Positions 50,940 to 61,237 of a DNA stretch of 64,000 nt are shown in pieces. Source of the stretch: Pseudomonas oryzihabitans (lineage in GTDB: Bacteria > Pseudomonadota > Gammaproteobacteria > Pseudomonadales > Pseudomonadaceae). Every line of letters begins with the position of its first letter. Within the stretch, counting starts at the first letter, position 1. Location of the stretch: NCBI RefSeq assembly GCF_014522265.1, contig NZ_CP017024.1:1950001-2014000 (forward strand). The letters run 5' to 3'. The notes beneath the pieces are model-generated. The model was not told the DNA's origin. It saw nothing but the letters and a program-made list of their open reading frames with translations, and searched no databases. The translations under genes and the position numbers were made by a program.

Positions 50940-52433
50940 GTGAGTTCGACGCTTATCATCCTGGCCATCACCGTCGCCAGCTTCCTGCTGGGGTTCCTGC
51001 GCGACCTGCTGATCGCCCGGCAATTCGGCGTGAGCTGGGAAGCCGACCTGATCTTTGTCGCGCTCATCCTGCCGGTGTTCTTCGAGAGCTTCTTCGGCCT
51101 CGCCCTGCGCGATGCCATGATTCCCTATCTGCAACGCATCCGTGACCGCTGCAACGCCCAGTACGAGCAGGTCGGTCGCTGGCTGTACTGGCGCATCGGC
51201 CTGTTCGGCCTGCTGCTGTCGGTGATCGGTGTCCTCGCCAGTCCCTGGCTGATGCATGCCCTGGCCCCGGGCTGGAGCGATGAGCAGGTCGAGACCGGCA
51301 AGCTGGTCTTCGCCGTCGGCACCCTGCTGATCTGCGTGCAGGCCATGCTCTATTGCCAGGGCGCGCTGCTCAACCTGGATCGCATCTTCATCCTGCCGAT
51401 GACCCGCACCCTGATGCTCAATCTGGGCGCCATCCTGGCCATCGTCATCCTGCAGCCTAGTGGCATCGCGCTGTTCACCGGCATGCTGCTGCCCCAGGTG
51501 CTGCTGATCGTCATCCAGCACCGGCGGCTGGGCTATCTCAGCCAGCGCTCGGTAGCCTTCGAGAAGCCCGAGGGCAGTCCCTTCGCCATGACCTTCGCGC
51601 CGGTGCTGCTCGCCGCCGGCGCCCAGCAGGGCTGCATGCTGGCGGAGCGCTTCTTCGCCTCGCTGCTGGCCGAGGGCAATATCACCATGCTGTCCTTCTC
51701 CTACCGCATCGTGACCATTCCGCTGACGCTCTATGCGCTGTCCATCCTGGCGATGATCTTTCCCGAGCTGACCCGCAGTTGGAACGAGGGCAATGTCGAC
51801 AAGTACAGCGCGCTGATGCGCAAGGCGCTGCTCGGCACCCTGCTGTTCCTGGTGCCGGCCGCCGTGGTGCTGTTCAGCTATTCGGAGCCGGTGGTCAAGG
51901 TGCTGCTGGAGCGCGGAGCCTTTGGCGCCGAGCAGAGCGCGGCGACCGCGACCCTGGTGGTGGCCTATGCCCTCGGCCTGCCCTGGATGGGCCTGGCCCT
52001 GCTGTGGGGGCGTGCCCTGCTGTCGCAGCAGCGCGCCCGCACCTTCCTCTATACAACCCTGGCCAGCTCCTTCATCACCGTGGCACTGGACGCAGCTGTG
52101 TACCAGCCGTTCGGCGCCCAGGGGCTGGCCTATTCCTTTACCACCGGGGCCTTCCTGCAGGCCGTGTTCATGGCGCTGGCGCTTTATCGCCACGCCCTGG
52201 CGGGACTGCACCTGTCGCTGCTGCTGCGCTGGTTCAGCGCCGGCAGTGCGGTGGCCCTGCTGACTTTCCTGTTGCCCAAGCCGGTCGGCCTGCTGGAGCT
52301 GATCGTCAGCATCAGCGTGGCGATGCTGGGCTTCCTGGTGCTGTTGCTGGCGCTGGGCGAACGTGACCTGTTCCGCCGCGGCTATTGGGCGCGCGGTGCT
52401 GACGGTGCGGGGCGCGCAGAACCGACGAGTTGA
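50940..52433 (+). CDS. MurJ/MviN-like lipid flippase
   Basis: 497-residue integral membrane protein with about 13-14 helices of the MOP superfamily. MurJ-type features are the N-terminal LLGFLRDLLIARQFGVSWEAD and the cytoplasmic loop FPELTRSWNEGNVDKYSAL. It need not be the essential MurJ (usually next to rpsT/ribF). Pseudomonas also has MviN-like proteins in exopolysaccharide systems, so the substrate is open. The GTG at 50940, preceded by GAGG, is preferred over an earlier GTG at 50919. The GTG overlaps the stop of a 23-codon frame starting at 50872, which may be a leader peptide. Confidence 0.85.
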   Translation: MSSTLIILAITVASFLLGFLRDLLIARQFGVSWEADLIFVALILPVFFESFFGLALRDAMIPYLQRIRDRCNAQYEQVGRWLYWRIGLFGLLLSVIGVLASPWLMHALAPGWSDEQVETGKLVFAVGTLLICVQAMLYCQGALLNLDRIFILPMTRTLMLNLGAILAIVILQPSGIALFTGMLLPQVLLIVIQHRRLGYLSQRSVAFEKPEGSPFAMTFAPVLLAAGAQQGCMLAERFFASLLAEGNITMLSFSYRIVTIPLTLYALSILAMIFPELTRSWNEGNVDKYSALMRKALLGTLLFLVPAAVVLFSYSEPVVKVLLERGAFGAEQSAATATLVVAYALGLPWMGLALLWGRALLSQQRARTFLYTTLASSFITVALDAAVYQPFGAQGLAYSFTTGAFLQAVFMALALYRHALAGLHLSLLLRWFSAGSAVALLTFLLPKPVGLLELIVSISVAMLGFLVLLLALGERDLFRRGYWARGADGAGRAEPTS

Positions 52434-52672
52434 ACCGCCGTCACGGTACGGCTAGGAAAAAGGTGGCGATCTGCGGCCATTGGTCGCTATCTGTTACGAA
52501 GTCATGAATTTTTGATTTGGCTTCGAGTCGCACGGAAAGATTGATCCCAGTCATAGAATTTCTGATGGAAGCGGTTTTTCCATTTGCAAGAGATCGGACA
52601 CGCAGTTGGGGTCGGCACTTCGCATGGTGGTCTTGCTCGCCACCGACATTCTCTTTGAAAGGAATCGATCCT

Positions 52673-53935
52673 ATGTCCTCCCAATCCCCTGTCACCCGTA
52701 TCGGCATCGTCGGTACCGGCATGATCTCGCGCTGCCTGGCCCGGCTCATCAGCCGTCACTATGACGACATGACCGTGACCCGAGTCCTGACCCGCCGGCC
52801 CATCGCCACGGTTACCGACTATCCGCTGACCGAGGCGCTCACCCAGTCGGTGGCGGATCTCGTCGATCATTGCGATCTGCTGGTGGAATGCAGTGGCGAC
52901 CCCTACCACGGTACCGAGATCATCGAGCGCGCGTTCGAGGCCGGCATCAAGGTGGTCACCATCAATGCCGAACTGCAGGTGACGACCGGTTCCTACCTGG
53001 CCGGCAAGGGGTTCCTGACCGAGGCCGAGGGCGACCAGCCGGGTTCGCTGGCGGCACTGCACGAAGAAGCCGTGCAGATGGGCTTCAAGCCGCTGGTCTA
53101 CGGCAACATGAAGGGCTATCTGAACCATAATCCGACGCCGGAAGACATGGCCTACTGGTCCGCGCGCCAGGGCACCAGCGTCGACCAGACCACCTCCTTC
53201 ACCGATGGCACCAAGGTGCAGATCGAGCAGGTGGTGGTGGGCAACAACTATGGCGCCACCATCACCCGCCAGGGTCTGGAAGGCCTCAACTCGACCAGCC
53301 TGCAGGACAGCGCGAACATCCTGGCGCAGATGGCCGAGCAACTGGGCACGCCCATCGTCGATTACGTGATCCCGAGCGGCTACTCCGCGGGTGGCGTCTT
53401 CGTCGTCGGTCGTCATGACGAAGACCAGGCCGGTGCCATCGAATACTTCAAGCTGGGCAAGGGTCCGTACTATGTCCTGGTACGCCCCTTCCACCTGTGC
53501 TCCCTGGAAGTCGGCAAGACCCTGCGTCGCGTGATCGCCGGCGGCAAGATCCTGCTCAACAACTCCACCACGCCGACCCTGAGCGTGGCCGCCATCATGA
53601 AGAAACCCATGGCGGCTGGCGACATCATCGAGCGCGGCATCGGTGGCTACAGCGTGCGCGGCGAAGCGGTGAAGATCGCCGAGTGCCCGGATCACCTGCC
53701 GATCGGCCTGCTCAAGCACAGCGTGCTGAAGCGGGCCATGGAGCCGGGTCAGATCGTCACCTTCGACGACGTCGAACTGACGCCCAGCCGCGCCCTGGAC
53801 ATCGTCCTGCAACAGCACCGTGAGGCGATCCATCGCCAGCTGCTGGAAACCCAGCTGAGCGAGGCGACCTGGAACGCAACGGCCGATCTGGCACCGGTGG
53901 CACTGCCCAAGGCGGTAGGGGCGGTCCTGTCCTGA
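52673..53935 (+). CDS. NAD(P)-dependent oxidoreductase with SAF-type C-terminal domain
   Basis: 420-residue protein. The N-terminal Rossmann domain (IGIVGTGMISRCLARLI) and a homoserine-dehydrogenase-like middle (LVECSGDPYHGTEIIERAF, NMKGYLNHNPTPEDM) are followed by a SAF-like domain (MAAGDIIERGIGGYSVRGEA, later GQIVTFDDVELTPSR). Such proteins occur in sugar or sugar-acid metabolism and near polysaccharide genes, but the substrate is unknown here. The ATG at 52673 follows AAGGA. About 240 bases of leader separate it from the MurJ-like gene; co-transcription is possible. It ends at a strong terminator. Confidence 0.8.
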   Translation: MSSQSPVTRIGIVGTGMISRCLARLISRHYDDMTVTRVLTRRPIATVTDYPLTEALTQSVADLVDHCDLLVECSGDPYHGTEIIERAFEAGIKVVTINAELQVTTGSYLAGKGFLTEAEGDQPGSLAALHEEAVQMGFKPLVYGNMKGYLNHNPTPEDMAYWSARQGTSVDQTTSFTDGTKVQIEQVVVGNNYGATITRQGLEGLNSTSLQDSANILAQMAEQLGTPIVDYVIPSGYSAGGVFVVGRHDEDQAGAIEYFKLGKGPYYVLVRPFHLCSLEVGKTLRRVIAGGKILLNNSTTPTLSVAAIMKKPMAAGDIIERGIGGYSVRGEAVKIAECPDHLPIGLLKHSVLKRAMEPGQIVTFDDVELTPSRALDIVLQQHREAIHRQLLETQLSEATWNATADLAPVALPKAVGAVLS

Positions 53936-53955
53936 TTCCGCTGACGCGGAAAGCG

Positions 53956-53979
53956 AAGGGGCCCTGAGGGCCCCTTTTT
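53956..53979 (+). terminator. Rho-independent terminator after the SAF-domain oxidoreductase
   Basis: AAGGGGCCC and GGGCCCCTT pair around TGA and are followed by TTT; the A-rich upstream side lets it also serve the convergent HAD gene. Confidence 0.92.
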
Positions 53980-54670
53980 CATTGCCCGCCGTTGGCGGCG
54001 GCGCGGAGGCGGGCGACGGTCGCGGGCAATTCGTCCATGTGGGCGATCAGGGCGGTGACGCCCAGGGCGCTCAGGGTCTCGCCGTGGCTCGGCGGAATAT
54101 GGCTGGCGCCGGTGAAGCCGATGACGCGCATGCCGGCGGCCAGGGCCGCACGCACGCCGGTGGCGCTGTCTTCGATCACCAGGCAGCGCTCTGGCGCGAC
54201 GCCCAGGGTCCTGGCCGCGAGCAGATAGACATCGGGTGCCGGCTTGGGCTGGGCGACCATGTCGGCGCTGAAGATGTGGCCCGCTACCCGCGCCACCAGA
54301 TCGGCCCGGCGGACCGAGGATTCGACGCTGTGCCTGAGGCTGTTGGAGGCGACCGCCAGCGGCAGATCGATGCTCTCCAGGGCCCGCTTCACCCGGGAAT
54401 GGGCTCGACGCTGGTGGCGATCAGCGTTTCCGCCTGGGCGCGCAGGTCGCTGAACAGTGCCGGCGGCAGGGTGATGCCGAAGCGCTGTTCGACCAGGGCG
54501 AAGATATCCCGGGTGGTCAGGCCGAAGGTGCCGTGCAGCAGGGCCGCGAGTTCAGCGCGCGGTGCATGGGCGGCCAGGCCGTCGAGGACGACCCGTTCGG
54601 CGAGGATTTCACTGTCGACCAGCACGCCATCGCAATCGCTGATCAGCAGTTCCACAGGGGTGACGTTCAT
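53979..54670 (-). CDS. HAD-family sugar phosphatase (frameshift at about 54393)
   Basis: About 230 residues after repair, of the HAD-IA beta-phosphoglucomutase/6-phosphogluconate-phosphatase type (YieH-like). Motif I is LLISDCDGVLVDSE (nucleophile Asp), motif II VASNSLRHSVE, motifs III-IV PKPAPDVYLLA and CLVIEDSATGVRAA. The ATG at 54670 follows AAGGA. The frame is lost in the CCC run 54392-54394 (plus strand): VEPIPG then stop, versus VEPIPGVKRALESIDLPLAV with one more base. The substrate is probably a small phosphorylated sugar. Confidence 0.85.
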
Positions 54671-55080
54671 CGGTATTCCTTGCAGGGGGATTTCAGGGCG
54701 GAGCAACGGGCCCGAGGCCTTTCGAGAGCTACGCCAGACTGCGGCGAAGCAGTCTGGCTGCGGTTTTGCAGGGCTGTCCGGGTGGTCGAAAGCCGGCTCG
54801 ACAGTACCTTGCGCGAGGTGACAAAACAGCCCTTGTCAAAAAGGATTTCGCCCTCCGGAGGGTAATCGCTTTCCAGAAAAATATGGCGTAGAGTTCGAGA
54901 ACTGTGTTTGCTTGGGTCGCCGTCGATCGTGACCTGAGGCGGTAGGCTCTTCGTCCACCCCTTGCTGCTCGATTCTTGTTACTCCTTGCAACTCAGTACC
55001 GGGCGTCTGGTCAATGCAACGCATTACCGCGCCAGCCAGTGTCAATAACAAACTCGTGCTTCCAAGGAGCAACACCCGTC
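54671..55080. other. Intergenic region between the HAD gene and the cold-shock gene
   Basis: 410 bp between divergent genes. It contains a perfect 10 bp hairpin, GCCAGACTGC / GCAGTCTGGC (54733-54758). The last 150 bases should be the cold-shock promoter and long 5' leader typical of csp genes. No coding frame with a ribosome binding site was found. Confidence 0.5.
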
Positions 55081-55290
55081 ATGTCGAATCGTCAGAACGG
55101 TACCGTCAAGTGGTTCAACGAAACCAAAGGCTATGGCTTCATCACTCCCGAGAGCGGTCCGGACGTGTTCGTGCACTTCCGCGCCATCGAAGGCACTGGT
55201 TTCAAGACCCTGGCTGAAGGTCAGAAGGTCAGCTTCGAAGTCGTGCAAGGCCAGAAGGGCATGCAGGCAGAGCGCGTACAGGTCGTCTGA
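55081..55290 (+). CDS. Cold-shock-domain protein
   Basis: 69-residue single cold-shock domain: RNP1 KGYGFITPE and RNP2 VFVHFRAI are present, in an OB-fold that binds single-stranded RNA/DNA. It acts as RNA chaperone or antiterminator. The start [20 protein letters not shown] is the usual CspA-type start; AAGGAG lies 12 bases upstream. Monocistronic, with a terminator 25 bases after the stop. Which csp paralogue it is cannot be decided. Confidence 0.95.
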   Translation: MSNRQNGTVKWFNETKGYGFITPESGPDVFVHFRAIEGTGFKTLAEGQKVSFEVVQGQKGMQAERVQVV

Positions 55291-55315
55291 CACCTGACAG
55301 CGCCCGAAGCTCACG

Positions 55316-55342
55316 AAAAACCCCGGCCAGGCCGGGGTTTTT
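55316..55342 (+). terminator. Rho-independent terminator of the cold-shock gene
   Basis: CCCCGGC and GCCGGGG pair around CAG with AAAAA before and TTTTT after, so it works in both directions and may also stop the convergent exporter gene. Confidence 0.92.
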
Positions 55343-55377
55343 CGTTTCTGCCGATTGGACCGGCGTGGCCGGCCGCC

Positions 55378-56810
55378 TCACTCCACGTTCTGCGCGCTCT
55401 TTTCAGGCTCGGCCGCCAGCGGCTTGACCCGCCGGCCGGTCTCGCGCGAGGCCTGCAGGAAGATCGCCGCCGCCAGCATCGACAGGGCGCCGACGCTGAG
55501 AAAGGTCGCGCGAAAGGCGGACAGCACCTCGGTGTCGCCATAGTCGTCCTGGAAACCGCCCAGCAGGGCGGCTGCGCAGGCGACTCCAAAGCTCATGGCC
55601 AGTTGCATCACCACCGACAGCAGGCTGTTGCCGCTGGCTGCCTGCTGGTCGTGCAGATCGATGAGGGTGATGGTGTTCATGGCGGTGAACTGCATGGAGT
55701 TCACCGCGCCGAGGATACCCAGGTGGATGAGCAGCCAGACGAAGGGCGTGCCAGGACCGATCAGGGCGAGACTGGCGATCAGGCACCCCAGCAGCAGGGT
55801 GTTGCCCACCAGCAGGCGCCGATAGCCGAGCCGCCCGATCAGCGGGCCGGCGATGGGCTTGGCCAGCATCGCCGATAGCGCCAGGGGCATCATCAGCAGC
55901 CCGGCCTGGGTCGGCGAATAGCCGAGGCCCACCTGGAACAGCAGCGGGATGAGAAAGGGCAGGGCGCCACTGCCGAGGCGGGCGAAGAGATTGCCGAAGA
56001 TACCCACCGCGAAGCTGCGGATGCGAAACAGCTCGGCGGAGAACAGCGGCTGGTCGTGGTGCAGGGCGCGCAACCAGTAGGCGACCATGCAGGCCATGCC
56101 GCCCATCAGCAGCAGCACCACCCGCACATGGGGCAGGTGCAGTTCGCCGAGGCCTTCCAGGGCGACGCTGATGAGGATCATGGAGGTGCCGAAGAGCAGG
56201 AAGCCCAGGCCGTCGAAGCGTTGCGGGAGGGGGCTGCGCAGATCCGGCAGCAGGCGGCGGGTGGCCAGGCAGCCGAGGATGCCCACCGGCAGGTTGATCA
56301 GGAAAATCCAGTGCCAGGACACGGCTTCCACCAGCCAGCCGCCTAGTGCCGGGCCCGCCAGGGGACCGATCAGGCCGGGAATGGTGATGAAGCTGAGGAT
56401 GCGCACCAGCTCGCTGCGCGGATAGACGCGCAGGATCACCAGGCGCCCCACCGGCAGCATCAGCGAACCCCCGAGTCCCTGGATCACCCGGGCGGCGATC
56501 AGCAGGTTGAGGCTGGGCGCCAGGGCGCAAAGCAGCGAGCCAAAGGTGAAGAGGGCGATGGCGGTGAAGAAGACGCAGCGACTGCCGAAGCGATCGGAGA
56601 TCCAGCCGGAGGCCGGAATCAGCAGCGCGACGGTGAGCAGGTAGGCGATCACCACCCCTGCATGCGCAGCGGATTCTCGCCGAGGTCGGCGGCCATGCGC
56701 GGCAGGGCGGTGTTGACGATGGTCGCGTCCAGCGACTGCATGAAGAAGGCGACGGCGATCAGCCAGGGAAGCCAGCGGGTCGTGGTGGTATCCAGCGTCG
56801 GGGTGGGCAT
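55378..56810 (-). CDS. mdtD: MFS exporter of the DHA2 family, MdtD-like (frameshift at about 56656)
   Basis: Proton-driven drug/solute exporter with about 14 helices; about 477 residues after repair. The start [20 protein letters not shown] and [19 protein letters not shown], then [12 protein letters not shown] (motif A), [13 protein letters not shown] and [20 protein letters not shown], follow E. coli MdtD (YegB) closely. The frame is lost at the CCCC run 56655-56658 (plus strand): LRMQGW then stop, versus [17 protein letters not shown] with one base added. The ATG at 56810 follows AAGGA. No mdtABC genes are adjacent. Confidence 0.88.
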
Positions 56811-56881
56811 GGGAGATCCTTGTCGAGACAGCCGACTACCCGCTCTCTGACTGTCTGCACGCGGCAGGGTGCCCCGCTCGA

Positions 56882-57769
56882 TCAGCGCGAGCGGGAATCT
56901 AGCAGCGCCTCGATCCGCTGGTCCTTCTCTGCCCAGAGCGTGCTGACCCACTGCTGGAAGCCTGCGCGAAATTCCGCATCTTCGCTGTAGTCACCCGCCC
57001 AGCGCGCCGGATCCAGAGGTCGCGCGCGAATATCGATGATAACGCGTTTGACGCGTCCGCAGAGCAGGTCCCAGAAGCCGGGCACGCGACCGTCCGGATA
57101 GACCAGGGTGACATCCAGCAGGGTGTCCAGCTGCTCGCCCATGGCGGCGAGGACGAAGGCCATGCCGCCGGCCTTGGGCTTGAGCAGGTGGCGATAGGGC
57201 GAGTGCTGCTCGGCATGCTTGGCGGCGCTGAAGCGCGTGCCTTCCAGGTAATTGACGATGGTCACTGGCTGGCGGCGGAATTTCTCGCAGGCACGGCGGG
57301 TAATGGCCAGGTCCGCGCCCTTGAGTTCCGGGCGGCGGGCCAGTTGGGCGCGGGTGTATCTCTTCATGAAGGGGTAATCCAGGCCCCACCAGGCAAGCCC
57401 CAGGAAGGGCACCCAGATGAGCTCCTTCTTCAGGAAGAACTTGAAGTAGGGCACCTTGCCGTTGAAGGTCTCGATGAGCGCGGGGATGTCGACCCAGGAC
57501 TGGTGGTTGCAGATGACCAGGTAGGAGCTGTCGCGGTTGAGCGTCTCGGTGCCGCGGATGTCCCAGACGGTAGGGGTAAGCCGAGCGAAGATGACCTTGT
57601 TGATCTCGGCCCAGGTCTCGGCGATGGCGGTGACCACCCGGGAGCAGAGGTCGCGCAGCGCAACGATGGGCAGCAGCTTGATCAGGGCGAAGGCCAGCAG
57701 CGGACCGATCATGACCAGGGTGTTCAGCAGGAGCAGCGCAGAGACGGTGATACCGGTCAGGAGGTGCAT
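56882..57769 (-). CDS. PlsC-type acyltransferase (YihG-like)
   Basis: 295-residue membrane acyltransferase of the LPLAT/PlsC superfamily. A membrane helix (about 7-35) precedes the catalytic HX4D motif in [14 protein letters not shown]; the second motif is [13 protein letters not shown]. It resembles YihG/YihF-type 1-acylglycerol-3-phosphate acyltransferases and probably modifies phospholipid acyl chains. Its start is 105 bases from the divergent HD-GYP gene, which shares the promoter region. Confidence 0.88.
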   Translation of the reverse strand: MHLLTGITVSALLLLNTLVMIGPLLAFALIKLLPIVALRDLCSRVVTAIAETWAEINKVIFARLTPTVWDIRGTETLNRDSSYLVICNHQSWVDIPALIETFNGKVPYFKFFLKKELIWVPFLGLAWWGLDYPFMKRYTRAQLARRPELKGADLAITRRACEKFRRQPVTIVNYLEGTRFSAAKHAEQHSPYRHLLKPKAGGMAFVLAAMGEQLDTLLDVTLVYPDGRVPGFWDLLCGRVKRVIIDIRARPLDPARWAGDYSEDAEFRAGFQQWVSTLWAEKDQRIEALLDSRSR

Positions 57770-57874
57770 GGATTCTCTCGTCTAGAACTTGGGGCGATAG
57801 TCTTTGGCGTGACATAGCATTTTGCGATCATCTGCTCTGGATGGCTGCTGCCGATCAGCTGCGAAGTGAACGCC

Positions 57875-59131
57875 ATGCTCAAGAAGGTTACCAGTGCCGA
57901 GGTCTGCCTCGGCATGTACATCCACAGATTCGAAGGCAGCTGGATCGACCATCCGTTCTGGAAGGCGCGGTTCCTGCTCCAGGAACCGCGCGACCTGCAG
58001 AAGATCCAGGACAGCGCCGTGACCGCGGTGTGGATCGATATCGCCAAGGGGCTGGATTGCCCGCCGCCGGCGGAGTGCCCGCCCGCAGTGGATCCGGTGC
58101 TGCTCTCCGAGCCCGTCGCCGCGCCGGCCATTGCTCCCGAGGTGCCCCCAGTCGCCGCTCCGGTCCCGGTTGTCGGCACCGCGCCAGGCGCCGCCCTGAG
58201 CTGTCCGCAGGAAATGGCCCAGGCTTCCGCCGTGAGCGCCCACGCCAAGCAGGAGGTGGCGCGGCTGTTCCAGGACGTGCGCCTGGGCCAGGCCATCGAG
58301 CTGAGCGAGGTGGCGACCGTGGTCGAGCAGATCTCGGCGTCGGTGCTGCGGCATCCCACGGCGCTGATCAGCCTGACGCGGCTGCGCACGGCCGACGAGT
58401 ATACCTACATCCATTCGGTGTCGGTCTGTGCCCTCATGACGGCGGTGGCACGGCAGATGGAGCTGCCGGCGGACCAGGTGCAACTGGCTGGCCAGGCCGG
58501 CCTGCTGCATGACGTGGGCAAGATGCGCACCCCTCTCGAGGTGCTCAACAAGCCGGGCAAGCTGACCGAGGCGGAATTTGCCGTGATGCAGCGGCATCCC
58601 GCGGAGGGCGTCGCCCTGCTGCAGCAGTGGGGTGCGACCGCGGAGGTCATCGACGTCTGCCTGCACCATCATGAGAAATTCGATGGCAGCGGCTATCCCC
58701 ATGGCCTGGCCGGTACGCAGATCAGTCTGCTGTCACGCATCGCCGCGGTCTGCGACGTCTACGACGCCATCTCCTCGACCCGGCCCTACAAGACCGCCTG
58801 GAGTCCCGCCGAAGCGATCCGGCGCATGGCGGAGTGGAAGGGGCATTTCGATCCGCGGGTGTTCCAGGCCTTCGTCAAGACGCTGGGCATCTATCCGATC
58901 GGTTCCCTGGTCCGGCTGAGCAACGAGCAGCTGGCGGTGGTGGTCGAGCAGCACCCGGACAGCCTGCTGACCCCGCAGGTGCGGGTGTTCTTTTCCGCCC
59001 GCTCGCGTACCCCGCTGCCGCAGCGGCTGCTGGATCTCGCCCGACCACCCGCCGATGAGCGCATCGTGCGGCGGGAGGATCCGGAGGAGTGGGGTTTTCG
59101 CAACCTGGAGCGGCTCTGGCAGCAGGCCTAG
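57875..59131 (+). CDS. HD-GYP c-di-GMP phosphodiesterase
   Basis: 418 residues: an N-terminal DUF3391 (about 1-95; TSAEVCLGMYIHRFEGSWID), a Pro/Ala-rich linker (about 65-105) and an HD-GYP domain (about 150-350) with LLHDVGKMRTPLEVLNK and HHEKFDGSGYPHGLAG. Metal and GYP residues look complete, so it should hydrolyse c-di-GMP. I start at the ATG 57875 (MLKKVTSAEV); a GTG at 57866 would add three residues. It ends 7 bases before the end of the convergent GST gene. Confidence 0.92.
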   Translation: MLKKVTSAEVCLGMYIHRFEGSWIDHPFWKARFLLQEPRDLQKIQDSAVTAVWIDIAKGLDCPPPAECPPAVDPVLLSEPVAAPAIAPEVPPVAAPVPVVGTAPGAALSCPQEMAQASAVSAHAKQEVARLFQDVRLGQAIELSEVATVVEQISASVLRHPTALISLTRLRTADEYTYIHSVSVCALMTAVARQMELPADQVQLAGQAGLLHDVGKMRTPLEVLNKPGKLTEAEFAVMQRHPAEGVALLQQWGATAEVIDVCLHHHEKFDGSGYPHGLAGTQISLLSRIAAVCDVYDAISSTRPYKTAWSPAEAIRRMAEWKGHFDPRVFQAFVKTLGIYPIGSLVRLSNEQLAVVVEQHPDSLLTPQVRVFFSARSRTPLPQRLLDLARPPADERIVRREDPEEWGFRNLERLWQQA

Positions 59132-59138
59132 CGCCGGC

Positions 59139-59753
59139 TCAGGGGCGGGTCGTCTGCAGCGAGGGGCGCTCGCCGGTACGGGCGTACCAGGCGGCGATGC
59201 GCGGGCAGTCGCTGCGCCAGGCGAAGGTGGGGATGCGGAAGTCCAGATAGCCCAGCAGGCAGGCCATGCCCAGGCAGGCCACGTCGAATTCGCCGTCCAG
59301 CTCGGCGATCGCCTCGCGCTCGAAGTAGTCCAGCGCCCGGGCGATCTTCTCCTGCTGGTTGTCCAGCCAGAGCTTCCACTGCATGCCCGGCGGGCGCATG
59401 AAGCTCTCGTAGCGGATCTGCACCGCGGCTTCCATCATGGCATCGCACAGCGAAGCCAGGGTCAGGCGGCGCCAGCGCTCCGGACCCTGGCGCGGGATCA
59501 GCGGGGTGCGCTCGTGCAGGGTGTCCAGGTAATCGAGAATGACGCGACTGTCGTGCAGGCAGGTGCCATCGGCCAGGCGCAGGGCGGGAATCTTGCCAGC
59601 CGGATTGGTATCGAGAACATCGCGATTGGGATTGAGCGGCGTCTGCTGGACGATTTCCACTTCCACCTGCTCGATCAGGTCCGTCTCGTGGAGCATCACC
59701 ACGACTTTGCGACCGAAGGGCGAGGCGGGAGTGTGGTACAGGATCATGGACAT
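59139..59753 (-). CDS. Glutathione S-transferase family protein
   Basis: 204-residue GST: a thioredoxin-like N-domain (MILYHTPASPFGRKVVVML, NPAGKIPALRL, DSRVILDYLDTL) and a helical C-domain (LDGEFDVACLGMACLLGYLD). Ser11 in the PFGRK region is the likely glutathione-activating residue. The physiological substrate is unknown. The start codon at 59753 (MSMIL) or 59747 (MIL) is possible. Convergent with the HD-GYP gene. Confidence 0.9.
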   Translation of the reverse strand: MSMILYHTPASPFGRKVVVMLHETDLIEQVEVEIVQQTPLNPNRDVLDTNPAGKIPALRLADGTCLHDSRVILDYLDTLHERTPLIPRQGPERWRRLTLASLCDAMMEAAVQIRYESFMRPPGMQWKLWLDNQQEKIARALDYFEREAIAELDGEFDVACLGMACLLGYLDFRIPTFAWRSDCPRIAAWYARTGERPSLQTTRP

Positions 59754-59861
59754 GGGCCGGGCTCTCCAGAATGCAGGACTGCATTCGCTTGTGGCGAATC
59801 CCTGCACTGTAAGCCCTAGGCCGGCCCGGATAAAAGATGGCCTTGGTCGTAGCTGGCCGGA

Positions 59862-61237
59862 TCAGGCCAGGCCGGGCAGCTCGACGTACACCCCCAGCCC
59901 GCGTCCTTGCAGGCCTTCGCCCAGGTGCAGGCTGCCGCCATGGATTTCGACGATACGTTTGACGATGGGCAGGCCCAGGCCGCTGCCGACGTTCTGACCG
60001 GCACTCTCGCTGCGGTAGAAACGGGTAAAGATCACCGCCCGCTCTTCCGGGCTGACCCCGGGGCCGCTGTCGCAGACATTGATGCGTACCCGGCCGGGCA
60101 CGTCCTCGACGACCCGCACCAGTACCTGACCCCCGCTGGGGGTGTAGCGGATGGCGTTGCCCACCAGGTTGGTGAGCAGCACGCTCAGCCAGGTGGGAAT
60201 GCCGGACAACTTGACCTCCTGATCCTCCAGCACCAGGTCGATGTTCTTCTCGATGGCCAGGGGCGCGAGTTCCGACAGGGTATCCGCCGCCAGCCGGCCG
60301 AGATGGACCGGGACGAACTGCTCCTGCAGGGCACCACTGTCCAGGCGGGCCAGGAGCAGGATCTGCTCCATCAGCTGGCTGATGCGTTCGGCGCTGCGGC
60401 GCACCTGCACCAGGCCGCGGGCGTGGGCCTGGGGATCGCTGGACCTCAGGGCGACCTGGGTGTGGGTCAGCAAGCTGGCGAGGGGCGTGCGGATCTCGTG
60501 GGCGGCGTCGCTGGTCAGGCGCCGCTCGGCTTCCAGGGCGCCGTCCAGGCGCTGCAGCAGGGCGTTGATCTCCTCGACCAGGACCGCGGCTTCCAGGGGA
60601 ACCTGATTCAGCGCCAGGGGCTCCAGGCGCTGGGCGGAACGCTGCTTGATCTGCGCCGCCAGCTGGCGCAGGGGGTCGAGACCGCGGGTAACGCCGAACC
60701 AGATGAGTGCGGCCAGCACTGGCAGGGCCAGCGCCAGGGGAAACAGCGAGCCGAGCAGCAGCAGGTTGGTGGCGCCGCGGCGATCGGCCAGGTTCTCGTA
60801 GATCCAGATGCGCCCGTCGCCGCTGCTCAGGCGCAGCACGCGCCAGTGCTGCCCGTCGGCCAGCAGACTGCTGAAACCGGGTGGCTGGTCGGCCAGGCCG
60901 GCGGGCGGCGCGGGGGTGCCGAGGCGCTGGTCACCGGCCTGCAGCAGATAGCCCAGGGCGTTGCGGCGCTTGAACAGCGGCAGGTCGGCGATGGCCGTGC
61001 GGCTGCGTTCCAGGGCGCGCGCCGCGGGCGGCAGGCTGTGGTCGCCCCCTCGCTCAGGGTGGCCAGGTGCAGGGCGGCCGAGCCGAAGTCGAGCATGTCT
61101 TCATCCGCCAGGCGATTCACCTGGCGCAGCACCAGCTGGTAGGTCACCAGGGCGGCGATCAGCCAGCAGGCGAAGATGCCACACAGCAGCAGCGTCAGCA
61201 GACGCCGCCGCAGCGAGACGGCCGGGCCGTCGGTCAT
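59862..61237 (-). CDS. Two-component sensor histidine kinase (frameshift at about 61047)
   Basis: About 458 residues after repair: TM1 (about 12-34), a periplasmic domain (about 35-165), TM2 (about 166-190), HAMP, a HisKA domain (His about 246 in SDAAHEIRTPLASLL) and HATPase with NLVGNAIRYTP, DSGPGVSPEE and GSGLGLPIVKRIVE. It is of the QseC/PmrB/TctE type. The frame is lost in the C run 61045-61049 (plus strand); one base more gives LSEGGDHSLPPAARALERSR, joining both halves. The ATG overlaps the stop of the regulator gene (ATGA). The signal is unknown. Confidence 0.88.

Noticed and set aside
50872-50943. 23-codon frame overlapping the MurJ-like start
   Set aside because: The GTGA overlap is suggestive of coupling, but there is no strong ribosome binding site or evidence of conservation, so it is not listed as a gene.
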